From NCBI GenBank assembly GCA_032622095.1, contig CP136062.1, forward strand, positions 150,220,875 through 150,284,874: 64,000 nucleotides of DNA. The letters are read 5' to 3'. Below, in pieces: positions 10,100 through 18,517 of this stretch (positions are counted from its first letter, which is position 1; every line of letters begins with the position of its first letter). The position numbers and the translations under genes were made by a program. The notes under the pieces are model-generated. The model worked only from the letters and a program-made list of their open reading frames with translations, ran no database searches and was not told the DNA's origin. This DNA comes from Siphonodentalium dalli (Eukaryota; Mollusca; Scaphopoda; Gadilida; Siphonodentaliidae).

Positions 10100-10178
10100 T
10101 ATTCTATTACAATCATGGGTATATAACATATGATCTTGAGCGCGTTACCATGTCTGACAATGGGTTTCTTTTATCGGT
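10100..10178. repeat. Dispersed repeat family R1, copy 4 (diverged)
   Basis: Recognised from 'atatgatcttgagcgcgttaccatgtctgacaatgg', the R1 core with several substitutions. The left extension seen in copies 2 and 3 is not clear. Confidence 0.6.
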
Positions 10179-10337
10179 TGGTGTACAATTAATTCAGCTT
10201 CAATAGCCGCCAGATTTTCATCTTTTTATTGCGATTATAAAGCACTGTTTTGATTAGAAGAATCTGAATTTAACTACCTTTGCCGGAGTGCGTTACCGAT
10301 TGGCCGATCAAATGACGTTGAGTGACGTATCTATAGT

Positions 10338-10373
10338 CTGGACTCCTCGACCTGAGGAATCTGAGGTTTGCCA
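10338..10373. repeat. Dispersed repeat family R3, partial copy 3
   Basis: ctggactcctcgacctg, then aatctgaggtttgcc, matches copy 2 at 5360-5440 with its middle removed. Confidence 0.55.
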
Positions 10374-10713
10374 CCAAATATAAATTAGTAGAGTGATTTC
10401 CCCTGGGACCCCCAAGCTAGGATCAGCATAAAAAAAATCCTGGCAGCCGAATGGTCAATACTCCATGGATGAAAAGTGCACGAAAAAAAGCACAAACGTG
10501 TTTCCGGACGAGAAACATCAAATATATCCACATGATGAATGGTTAGGGCATTTGGCGAATAATTTATGGGAGGGGTTAGTTTTTTTTTTCGATGTCATTT
10601 TTTTACTCCATTTTAAGGGTAGTGTGACGTTTGTCAAAATTGCAGTGTGACGCAATACGATGACAATTAGTTTTGGGCACAATTTCGTCTATCTAAAGGG
10701 ACGTTCTTTAATT
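10374..10713. other. Spacer left of the kinase array, no gene seen
   Basis: AT-rich. A 61-codon frame on the plus strand from 10465 has no motif and is not supported. This is the unique flank against which the array edge can be placed. Confidence 0.4.
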
Positions 10714-10719
10714 TTTATT
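10714..10719 (-). terminator. AATAAA polyadenylation signal at the array edge
   Basis: On the minus strand AATAAA lies three bases beyond the TGA (10724-10722) that closes the chimeric frame. It is outside the repeated DNA and would suit a transcript leaving the array. Use as a poly(A) signal is inferred from the motif and position only. Confidence 0.4.
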
Positions 10720-10721
10720 AC

Positions 10722-11558
10722 TCATGCAGGGTCAAATCTTTCTTCGTTTACAATGTCTTGAAAAACTATTTCACTTTGGAGCAATGACAAGTTGAGAAAC
10801 TTGGATTGTTCACTTTTGATTACGAAACAACTTTTACTATGAAAATATTTGATGATCATTTCGACGGCTTTCTTTCCATTATTGTATACGCATTCTCTGA
10901 TCTTGCCGAACGACCCTTCGCCCAGCTTTCGACACAGAATGTATCCTTTTCCACTTTGGAGCAATGACAAGTTGAGAAACTTGGATTGTTCACTTTTGAT
11001 TACGAAACAACTTTTACTATAAAAACAATCTGATGAAAGCAAGTTTCCGTGCATTTCACGGAAACTTGGAATTTCCCCACCCACGCAATCGGTTAACGTC
11101 ACAGACATGTTATAAAGGTCACGACATTGCCAACCGGACATGGATGTATAAAAGCCTCCTTTATCAAAGATTTCTTCATTTACAATGTCCTGAAAAACTA
11201 TTCCACTTTGGAGCAATGACAAGTTGAGAAACTTGGATTGTTCACTTTTGATTACGAAACAACTTTTACTATAAAAAAAATCTGATGAATAAATGTTTCC
11301 GTGCATTTCACGGAAACATGGAATTTCCCCACCCCCGCAATCGGTGAACGTCACAGACATGTTATAAAGGTCACGACATTGCCAACCGGACTTGGATGTA
11401 TAAAAGCCTCCTTTATCAAAGATTTCTTCATTTACAATGTCCTGAAAAACTATTCCACTTTGGAGCAATGACAAGTTGAGAAACTTGGATTGTTCACTTT
11501 TGATTACGAAACAACTTTTACTATAAAAACAATCTGATGAAAGCAAGTTTCCGTGCAT
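10722..11558 (-). other. Chimeric open frame: 252-bp satellite with a kinase P-loop fragment
   Basis: A 278-codon minus-strand frame at the left edge. It reads about two and a half 84-residue satellite repeats, then KGYILCRKLGEGSFGKIREC and the following kinase residues through VEM, then satellite again (SKSCFVIKSEQSKFLNLSLL), ending NEERFDPA-stop. The kinase piece (10857-10950, 94 bp) keeps the glycine loop GEGSFG but lacks the ATP-binding Lys and all catalytic motifs, so it cannot be a kinase. The Gly before RKLG is changed to Cys. It is most likely a recombination by-product; translation is unproven. Confidence 0.6.
10857..10950 (-). pseudogene. 94-bp kinase exon fragment embedded in satellite
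   Basis: Matches the part of the kinase gene from 'catttcgacggctttctttc' to 'cagaatgtatcctttt' with a single substitution (gacacag for gacccag). Left and right junctions pass directly into satellite sequence. Confidence 0.9.
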
Positions 11559-11619
11559 TTCACGGAAACTTGGAATTTCCCCGCCCCCGCAAATTTCTTC
11601 ATTTGAAAAACTATTTCAC

Positions 11620-11707
11620 TTTGGAGCAATGACAAGTTGAGAAACTTGGATTGTTCACTTTTGATTACGAAATAACTTTTACTATACAAAAATCTGATTC
11701 CGTGCAG
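11620..11707. repeat. Truncated eighth 252-bp repeat 3' of each kinase (example from copy 1)
   Basis: A shortened repeat sits between the full repeats and the kinase 3' flank in every unit. It lacks ten bases (acaatgtcct) after cttcattt, has 'gaaataac' for 'gaaacaac', and stops at tctgattccgtgca. The lost ten bases shift the minus-strand frame, so the long satellite frames start only upstream of this point. Confidence 0.8.
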
Positions 11708-11731
11708 GACAAAACCATGAACTGCAAAAAA

Positions 11732-11752
11732 GGAAAAATTAACGGGGATTCC
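11732..11752 (-). promoter_or_regulatory. Candidate 3' splice site downstream of the kinase (example from copy 1)
   Basis: On the minus strand a pyrimidine-rich tract ttaatttttccttttttgcag ends in CAG with the intron end at 11732. It lies about 100 bases past the kinase stop and is present in every unit. No convincing donor was found between kinase and acceptor, so a 3' UTR intron is possible but not shown. Confidence 0.3.
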
Positions 11753-11754
11753 CC
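11744..11754. promoter_or_regulatory. Palindromic kappaB-like motif GGGGATTCCCC (example from copy 1)
   Basis: An 11-bp near-perfect palindrome fitting the Rel/NF-kappaB consensus GGGRNNYYCC, about 90 bases 3' of each kinase stop. The copy next to kinase 17 has the centre flipped (GGGGAATCCCC), which keeps the palindrome. Binding is untested. Confidence 0.3.
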
Positions 11755-11841
11755 TTCCATACAAACGACAGAACCAGTCCTTGTGAGTCTTGGAAATGTT
11801 TGTATATAAAATTTGGTTGAGAATTTTTTTAAAGAAAAAAA

Positions 11842-12651
11842 TTATTGTAACCACTTATGTTCGCGGATTTCAGAGAGGGTTATGCGTTTATTCACATCTG
11901 GTTCCAGAAGTCTCAATACTAAATCGACACAGTCATTCCCAACTTCGAGCGATTTTGGCAGCAGTGTTTCTCCGGGGGTTTGATTCTTCACAATTTTCTG
12001 GATATATGAGTTGCTGAATGGCATTCTTCCAAACACCAATGAGTACATAATTATGCCCAAGCTCCATATATCTGCCATAAATGGATCGTAGTTTTCGCCC
12101 CGTATTATTTCAGGAGAAATATATGAAGAGCTCCCACAGAAAGTATTGCTCAATTCCTTCATGTTGGACATGCGCCTCGCAAAGCCAAAGTCGGTTATCT
12201 TTGCTTTGCCATTTAAGTCGAGCAGGATATTTTCCAATTTGAGATCTCGGTGCGCTATCTTCTGCTCATGCAGATTAACAACACCGTGAATAATTTGTTT
12301 GAATAATTGCTTTGCTTCGCCTTCGTTCATGGGGCCATTGTCAGTAATTTTGTCCAAGAGGTCACCTCCCCGAACCAGTTCCATGAAGATGTAAATATTT
12401 TCCTTCAGTTCGATAACATTATGCAGCTTGACAACGCTATCTGAACTAATGCTCGAGAGAACGTTTATTTCTCTCGGTAAGAACTTTTCTAGGAACTCGG
12501 GTGAAGCATTCGTCTTATTGATTATTTTCACCGCCATTTCGACGGCTTTCTTTCCATTATTGTATACGCATTCTCTGATCTTGCCGAACGACCCTTCGCC
12601 CAGCTTTCGACCCAGAATGTATCCTTTTTTCGCAAGAAATGAATTTTCCAT
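11842..12651 (-). CDS. TSSK-like serine/threonine protein kinase, copy 1 (reference copy)
   Basis: A 269-residue protein consisting almost entirely of one protein kinase domain, predicted to transfer phosphate from ATP to Ser/Thr in the cytoplasm. Motifs in order: glycine loop GEGSFG (18-23), ATP-binding Lys42 in AVKII, helix-C Glu61 in FLPREI, catalytic loop HRDLKLEN (134-141), DFG (154-156), activation-loop Thr170 in TFCGSSSY, SPE (179-181), Asp194 in DIWSLG, Arg256 near the C-terminus. GY-LG-KLGEGSFGKIRE, FLPRE, DFGFAR and TFCGS with HKWL at the end fit the testis-specific serine kinase (TSSK) family of the CaMK group. There is no intron, signal peptide or membrane segment. The chosen ATG has a good context (AAAATGG) and lies 38 bases from a TATA box. 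Family call is firm at kinase level; TSSK is by motif pattern, and testis expression is inferred. Confidence 0.9.
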   Translation of the reverse strand: MENSFLAKKGYILGRKLGEGSFGKIRECVYNNGKKAVEMAVKIINKTNASPEFLEKFLPREINVLSSISSDSVVKLHNVIELKENIYIFMELVRGGDLLDKITDNGPMNEGEAKQLFKQIIHGVVNLHEQKIAHRDLKLENILLDLNGKAKITDFGFARRMSNMKELSNTFCGSSSYISPEIIRGENYDPFMADIWSLGIIMYSLVFGRMPFSNSYIQKIVKNQTPGETLLPKSLEVGNDCVDLVLRLLEPDVNKRITLSEIREHKWLQ

Positions 12652-12688
12652 TTTTATTATAGAAAGTTTGAACTTTGTCCATTTCCTT

Positions 12689-12696
12689 TATTTATA
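12689..12696 (-). promoter_or_regulatory. TATA box TATAAATA upstream of the kinase ATG (example from copy 1)
   Basis: TATAAATA reads toward the kinase with its near end 38 bases upstream of the ATG, which would give a 5' UTR of only about ten bases. The same sequence is at the same distance in essentially every unit. Upstream, an inverted repeat CGTGACC/GGTCACG (12728-12734 and 12746-12752) marks the junction with the satellite. Confidence 0.45.
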
Positions 12697-13416
12697 GATT
12701 TTTTTCCAAACGACCCGAGCATCGGAGCGTGACCCTTGTCATAAAGGTCACGACATTGTCAACCGGACTTGGATGTATAAAAGCCTCCTTTATCAGAGAT
12801 TTCTTCATTTACAATGTCCTGAAAAACTATTTCACTTTGGAGCAATGACAAGTTGAGAAACTTGGATTGTTCACTTTTGATTACGAAACAACTTTTACTA
12901 TTAAAAAAATTTGATGAATAAATGTTTCCGTGCATTTCACGGAAACATGGAATTTCCCCACCCCCGCAATCGGTGAACGTCACATACATGTTATAAAGGT
13001 CACGACATTGCCAACCGGACTTGGATGTATAAAAGCCTCCTTTATCAAAGATTTCTTCATTTACAATGTCCTGAAAAACTATTCCACTTTGGAGCAATGA
13101 CAAGTTGAGAAACTTGGATTGTTCACTTTTGATTACGAAACAACTTTTACTATAAAAAAAATCTGATGAATAAATGTTTCCGTGCATTTCACGGACACTT
13201 GGAATTTACCCACCCCCGCAATCGATGAACGTCACAGACAAGTTATAACGGTCACGACATTGCCAACCGGACTTGGATGTATAAAAGCCTCCTTTATCAA
13301 AGATTTCTTCATTTACAATGTCCTGAAAAACTATTCCACTTTGGAGCAATGACAAGTTGAGAAACTTGGATTGTTCACTTTTGATTACGAAACAACTTTT
13401 ACTATAAAAACAATCT

Positions 13417-13668
13417 GATGAAAGCAAGTTTCCGTGCATTTCACGGAAACTTGGAATTTCCCCACCCCCGCAATCGGTTAACGTCACAGACATGTTATAA
13501 AGGTCACGACATTGCCAACCGGACATGGATGTATAAAAGCCTCCTTTATCAAAGATTTCTTCATTTACAATGTCCTGAAAAACTATTCCACTTTGGAGCA
13601 ATGACAAGTTGAGAAACTTGGATTGTTCACTTTTGATTACGAAACAACTTTTACTATAAAAAAAATCT
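13417..13668. repeat. 252-bp satellite repeat, A form (example)
   Basis: Defined here from gatgaaagcaag to the next gatgaa. On the plus strand it contains the hairpin at 13425-13453, AAAGGTCA, and a TATAAAAG box at 13532-13539. Minus-strand translation gives one 84-residue period. Confidence 0.9.
13425..13453. other. Perfect 12-bp hairpin in the A-form repeat (example)
   Basis: CAAGTTTCCGTG and CACGGAAACTTG flank the loop cattt. The B form at 13678-13704 has ATGTTTCCGTG and CACGGAAACAT, with the A-T pair near the stem base replaced by T-A, so pairing is kept. One stop-bearing repeat (near 13187) has lost pairing at two positions. Confidence 0.85.
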
Positions 13669-13920
13669 GATGAATAAATGTTTCCGTGCATTTCACGGAA
13701 ACATGGAATTTCCCCACCCCCGCAATCGGTGAACGTCACAGACATGTTATAAAGGTCACGACATTGCCAACCGGACTTGGATGTATAAAAGCCTCCTTTA
13801 TCAAAGATTTCTTCATTTACAATGTCCTGAAAAACTATTCCACTTTGGAGCAATGACAAGTTGAGAAACTTGGATTGTTCACTTTTGATTACGAAACAAC
13901 TTTTACTATAAAAACAATCT
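13669..13920. repeat. 252-bp satellite repeat, B form (example)
   Basis: Same length as the A form. Eight base differences mark it, clustered in the hairpin flanks (aaatg for gcaag, acatgg for acttgg), the run before gatgaa, ggtgaac for ggttaac, and gacttgg for gacatgg. Confidence 0.9.
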
Positions 13921-14730
13921 GATGAAAGCAAGTTTCCGTGCATTTCACGGAAACTTGGAATTTCCCCACCCACGCAATCGGTTAACGTCACAGACATGTT
14001 ATAAAGGTCACGACATTGCCAACCGGACATGGATGTATAAAAGCCTCCTTTATCAAAGATTTCTTCATTTACAATGTCCTGAAAAACTATTCCACTTTGG
14101 AGCAATGACAAGTTGAGAAACTTGGATTGTTCACTTTTGATTACGAAACAACTTTTACTATAAAAAAAATCTGATGAATAAATGTTTCCGTGCATTTCAC
14201 GGAAACATGGAATTTCCCCACCCCCGCAATCGGTGAACGTCACAGACATGTTATAAAGGTCACGACATTGCCAACCGGACTTGGATGTATAAAAGCCTCC
14301 TTTATCAAAGATTTCTTCATTTACAATGTCCTGAAAAACTATTCCACTTTGGAGCAATGACAAGTTGAGAAACTTGGATTGTTCACTTTTGATTACGAAA
14401 CAACTTTTACTATAAAAACAATCTGATGAAAGCAAGTTTCCGTGCATTTCACGGAAACTTGGAATTTCCCCGCCCCCGCAAATTTCTTCATTTGAAAAAC
14501 TATTTCACTTTGGAGCAATGACAAGTTGAGAAACTTGGATTGTTCACTTTTGATTACGAAATAACTTTTACTATACAAAAATCTGATTCCGTGCAGGACA
14601 AAACCATGAACTGCAAAAAAGGAAAAATTAACGGGGATTCCCCTTCCATACAAACGACAGAACCAGTCCTTGTGAGTCTTGGAAATGTTTGTATATAAAA
14701 TTTGGTTGAGAATTTTTTTAAAGAAAAAAA

Positions 14731-15540
14731 TTATTGTAACCACTTATGTTCGCGGATTTCAGAGAGGGTTATGCGTTTATTCACATCTGGTTCCAGAAGT
14801 CTCAATACTAAATCGACACAGTCATTCCCAACTTCGAGCGATTTTGGCAGCAGTGTTTCTCCGGGGGTTTGATTCTTCACAATTTTCTGGATATATGAGT
14901 TGCTGAATGGCATTCTTCCAAACACCAATGAGTACATAATTATGCCCAAGCTCCATATATCTGCCATAAATGGATCGTAGTTTTCGCCCCGTATTATTTC
15001 AGGAGAAATATATGAAGAGCTCCCACAGAAAGTATTGCTCAATTCCTTCATGTTGGACATGCGCCTCGCAAAGCCAAAGTCGGTTATCTTTGCTTTGCCA
15101 TTTAAGTCGAGCAGGATATTTTCCAATTTGAGATCTCGGTGCGCTATCTTCTGCTCATGCAGATTAACAACACCGTGAATAATTTGTTTGAATAATTGCT
15201 TTGCTTCGCCTTCGTTCATGGGGCCATTGTCAGTAATTTTGTCCAAGAGGTCACCTCCCCGAACCAGTTCCATGAAGATGTAAATATTTTCCTTCAGTTC
15301 GATAACATTATGCAGCTTGACAACGCTATCTGAACTAATGCTCGAGAGAACGTTTATTTCTCTCGGTAAGAACTTTTCTAGGAACTCGGGTGAAGCATTC
15401 GTCTTATTGATTATTTTCACCGCCATTTCGACGGCTTTCTTTCCATTATTGTATACGCATTCTCTGATCTTGCCGAACGACCCTTCGCCCAGCTTTCGAC
15501 CCAGAATGTATCCTTTTTTCGCAAGAAATGAATTTTCCAT
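14731..15540 (-). CDS. TSSK-like kinase, copy 2
   Basis: Protein identical to copy 1 (all catalytic motifs kept), and the flanks look the same by eye. Exactly 2,889 bp from its neighbours on both sides. Confidence 0.88.
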   Translation of the reverse strand: MENSFLAKKGYILGRKLGEGSFGKIRECVYNNGKKAVEMAVKIINKTNASPEFLEKFLPREINVLSSISSDSVVKLHNVIELKENIYIFMELVRGGDLLDKITDNGPMNEGEAKQLFKQIIHGVVNLHEQKIAHRDLKLENILLDLNGKAKITDFGFARRMSNMKELSNTFCGSSSYISPEIIRGENYDPFMADIWSLGIIMYSLVFGRMPFSNSYIQKIVKNQTPGETLLPKSLEVGNDCVDLVLRLLEPDVNKRITLSEIREHKWLQ

Positions 15541-15628
15541 TTTTATTATAGAAAGTTTGAACTTTGTCCATTTCCTTTATTTATAGATTTTTTTCCAAAC
15601 GACCCGAGCATCGGAGCGTGACCCTTGT

Positions 15629-17485
15629 CATAAAGGTCACGACATTGTCAACCGGACTTGGATGTATAAAAGCCTCCTTTATCAGAGATTTCTTCATTTA
15701 CAATGTCCTGAAAAACTATTTCACTTTGGAGCAATGACAAGTTGAGAAACTTGGATTGTTCACTTTTGATTACGAAACAACTTTTACTATTAAAAAAATT
15801 TGATGAATAAATGTTTCCGTGCATTTCACGGAAACATGGAATTTCCCCACCCCCGCAATCGGTGAACGTCACATACATGTTATAAAGGTCACGACATTGC
15901 CAACCGGACTTGGATGTATAAAAGCCTCCTTTATCAAAGATTTCTTCATTTACAATGTCCTGAAAAACTATTCCACTTTGGAGCAATGACAAGTTGAGAA
16001 ACTTGGATTGTTCACTTTTGATTACGAAACAACTTTTACTATAAAAAAAATCTGATGAATAAATGTTTCCGTGCATTTCACGGACACTTGGAATTTACCC
16101 ACCCCCGCAATCGATGAACGTCACAGACAAGTTATAACGGTCACGACATTGCCAACCGGACTTGGATGTATAAAAGCCTCCTTTATCAAAGATTTCTTCA
16201 TTTACAATGTCCTGAAAAACTATTCCACTTTGGAGCAATGACAAGTTGAGAAACTTGGATTGTTCACTTTTGATTACGAAACAACTTTTACTATAAAAAC
16301 AATCTGATGAAAGCAAGTTTCCGTGCATTTCACGGAAACTTGGAATTTCCCCACCCCCGCAATCGGTTAACGTCACAGACATGTTATAAAGGTCACGACA
16401 TTGCCAACCGGACATGGATGTATAAAAGCCTCCTTTATCAAAGATTTCTTCATTTACAATGTCCTGAAAAACTATTCCACTTTGGAGCAATGACAAGTTG
16501 AGAAACTTGGATTGTTCACTTTTGATTACGAAACAACTTTTACTATAAAAAAAATCTGATGAATAAATGTTTCCGTGCATTTCACGGAAACATGGAATTT
16601 CCCCACCCCCGCAATCGGTGAACGTCACAGACATGTTATAAAGGTCACGACATTGCCAACCGGACTTGGATGTATAAAAGCCTCCTTTATCAAAGATTTC
16701 TTCATTTACAATGTCCTGAAAAACTATTCCACTTTGGAGCAATGACAAGTTGAGAAACTTGGATTGTTCACTTTTGATTACGAAACAACTTTTACTATAA
16801 AAACAATCTGATGAAAGCAAGTTTCCGTGCATTTCACGGAAACTTGGAATTTCCCCACCCACGCAATCGGTTAACGTCACAGACATGTTATAAAGGTCAC
16901 GACATTGCCAACCGGACATGGATGTATAAAAGCCTCCTTTATCAAAGATTTCTTCATTTACAATGTCCTGAAAAACTATTCCACTTTGGAGCAATGACAA
17001 GTTGAGAAACTTGGATTGTTCACTTTTGATTACGAAACAACTTTTACTATAAAAAAAATCTGATGAATAAATGTTTCCGTGCATTTCACGGAAACATGGA
17101 ATTTCCCCACCCCCGCAATCGGTGAACGTCACAGACATGTTATAAAGGTCACGACATTGCCAACCGGACTTGGATGTATAAAAGCCTCCTTTATCAAAGA
17201 TTTCTTCATTTACAATGTCCTGAAAAACTATTCCACTTTGGAGCAATGACAAGTTGAGAAACTTGGATTGTTCACTTTTGATTACGAAACAACTTTTACT
17301 ATAAAAACAATCTGATGAAAGCAAGTTTCCGTGCATTTCACGGAAACTTGGAATTTCCCCGCCCCCGCAAATTTCTTCATTTGAAAAACTATTTCACTTT
17401 GGAGCAATGACAAGTTGAGAAACTTGGATTGTTCACTTTTGATTACGAAATAACTTTTACTATACAAAAATCTGATTCCGTGCAG
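15629..17485. repeat. 252-bp satellite block 2 (seven full repeats)
   Basis: No difference from block 1 was noticed. Confidence 0.9.
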
Positions 17486-17619
17486 GACAAAACCATGAAC
17501 TGCAAAAAAGGAAAAATTAACGGGGATTCCCCTTCCATACAAACGACAGAACCAGTCCTTGTGAGTCTTGGAAATGTTTGTATATAAAATTTGGTTGAGA
17601 ATTTTTTTAAAGAAAAAAA

Positions 17620-18429
17620 TTATTGTAACCACTTATGTTCGCGGATTTCAGAGAGGGTTATGCGTTTATTCACATCTGGTTCCAGAAGTCTCAATACTAA
17701 ATCGACACAGTCATTCCCAACTTCGAGCGATTTTGGCAGCAGTGTTTCTCCGGGGGTTTGATTCTTCACAATTTTCTGGATATATGAGTTGCTGAATGGC
17801 ATTCTTCCAAACACCAATGAGTACATAATTATGCCCAAGCTCCATATATCTGCCATAAATGGATCGTAGTTTTCGCCCCGTATTATTTCAGGAGAAATAT
17901 ATGAAGAGCTCCCACAGAAAGTATTGCTCAATTCCTTCATGTTGGACATGCGCCTCGCAAAGCCAAAGTCGGTTATCTTTGCTTTGCCATTTAAGTCGAG
18001 CAGGATATTTTCCAATTTGAGATCTCGGTGCGCTATCTTCTGCTCATGCAGATTAACAACACCGTGAATAATTTGTTTGAATAATTGCTTTGCTTCGCCT
18101 TCGTTCATGGGGCCATTGTCAGTAATTTTGTCCAAGAGGTCACCTCCCCGAACCAGTTCCATGAAGATGTAAATATTTTCCTTCAGTTCGATAACATTAT
18201 GCAGCTTGACAACGCTATCTGAACTAATGCTCGAGAGAACGTTTATTTCTCTCGGTAAGAACTTTTCTAGGAACTCGGGTGAAGCATTCGTCTTATTGAT
18301 TATTTTCACCGCCATTTCGACGGCTTTCTTTCCATTATTGTATACGCATTCTCTGATCTTGCCGAACGACCCTTCGCCCAGCTTTCGACCCAGAATGTAT
18401 CCTTTTTTCGCAAGAAATGAATTTTCCAT
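17620..18429 (-). CDS. TSSK-like kinase, copy 3
   Basis: Protein identical to copy 1; no difference seen in promoter region or 3' flank. Confidence 0.88.
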   Translation of the reverse strand: MENSFLAKKGYILGRKLGEGSFGKIRECVYNNGKKAVEMAVKIINKTNASPEFLEKFLPREINVLSSISSDSVVKLHNVIELKENIYIFMELVRGGDLLDKITDNGPMNEGEAKQLFKQIIHGVVNLHEQKIAHRDLKLENILLDLNGKAKITDFGFARRMSNMKELSNTFCGSSSYISPEIIRGENYDPFMADIWSLGIIMYSLVFGRMPFSNSYIQKIVKNQTPGETLLPKSLEVGNDCVDLVLRLLEPDVNKRITLSEIREHKWLQ

Positions 18430-18517
18430 TTTTATTATAGAAAGTTTGAACTTTGTCCATTTCCTTTATTTATAGATTTTTTTCCAAACGACCCGAGCAT
18501 CGGAGCGTGACCCTTGT

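Larger units (their letters stand above)
10735..11707. repeat. Left-edge block of the 252-bp satellite (edge of array)
   Basis: Homology to the 252-bp repeat begins abruptly near 10735 (cttcgtttacaatgtcttg, two mismatches against the usual cttcatttacaatgtcctg). After the kinase-derived insert at 10857-10950 it continues with A- and B-form repeats up to the usual truncated repeat before kinase copy 1. The edge repeats carry more private changes than those inside, as expected where homogenisation is weak. Confidence 0.85.
13206..14447 (-). other. 413-codon periodic open frame across the satellite (example)
   Basis: Five tandem 84-residue repeats without a stop, because 252 is a multiple of three. 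Each repeat reads like MHGNLLSSDCFYSKSCFVIK then SEQSKFLNLSLLQSG and so on, with five Cys in the A form. I recognise no domain, signal peptide or membrane segment. The A and B forms differ at six codons, all of them amino-acid changes and none silent, which does not suggest purifying selection on a protein. Identical frames recur in most units, e.g. 16095-17336, 30038-31279 and 56991-58232. Coding is possible but not favoured. Confidence 0.3.
12740..14596. repeat. 252-bp satellite block 1 (seven full repeats plus one truncated)
   Basis: Reading toward kinase 1, repeats alternate between an A form (gatgaaagcaag...) and a B form (gatgaataaatg...), making a 504-bp dimer. The two nearest the kinase are diverged: one has gggTAAatt in place of gggGAAatt, the other ggtTGAc in place of ggtTGGc, both creating minus-strand stops. 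Similarity to 252-bp DNA ends near 12740 on the kinase side and near 14596 on the other. Confidence 0.92.
11842..14730. repeat. Standard 2,889-bp array unit (example)
   Basis: One period from one kinase stop to the next. It holds one minus-strand kinase gene (810 bp), a promoter-bearing flank of about 88 bp, seven full 252-bp repeats, a truncated repeat, and a 135-bp kinase 3' flank. Consecutive kinase starts are exactly 2,889 bp apart for most of the array. Confidence 0.95.

Noticed and set aside
11504-11854. 116-codon minus-strand frame overlapping the kinase C-terminus in every unit
   Set aside because: It runs across the kinase end, 3' flank and truncated satellite in a different frame with no domain. 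It is best explained by chance plus repetition.
13418-13612. Repeated 64-codon plus-strand frames in the satellite (one or two per unit)
   Set aside because: They are the opposite strand of the 252-bp repeat, follow from its lack of stops, and contain no recognisable motif.
12740-14596. CRISPR-like regularly spaced repeats
   Set aside because: Repeats are 252 bp with no unique spacers, and the context is an animal genome.
14679-14906. 75-codon and 89-codon plus-strand frames over each kinase gene
   Set aside because: They are antisense shadows of the kinase coding sequence and recur only because the kinase recurs.
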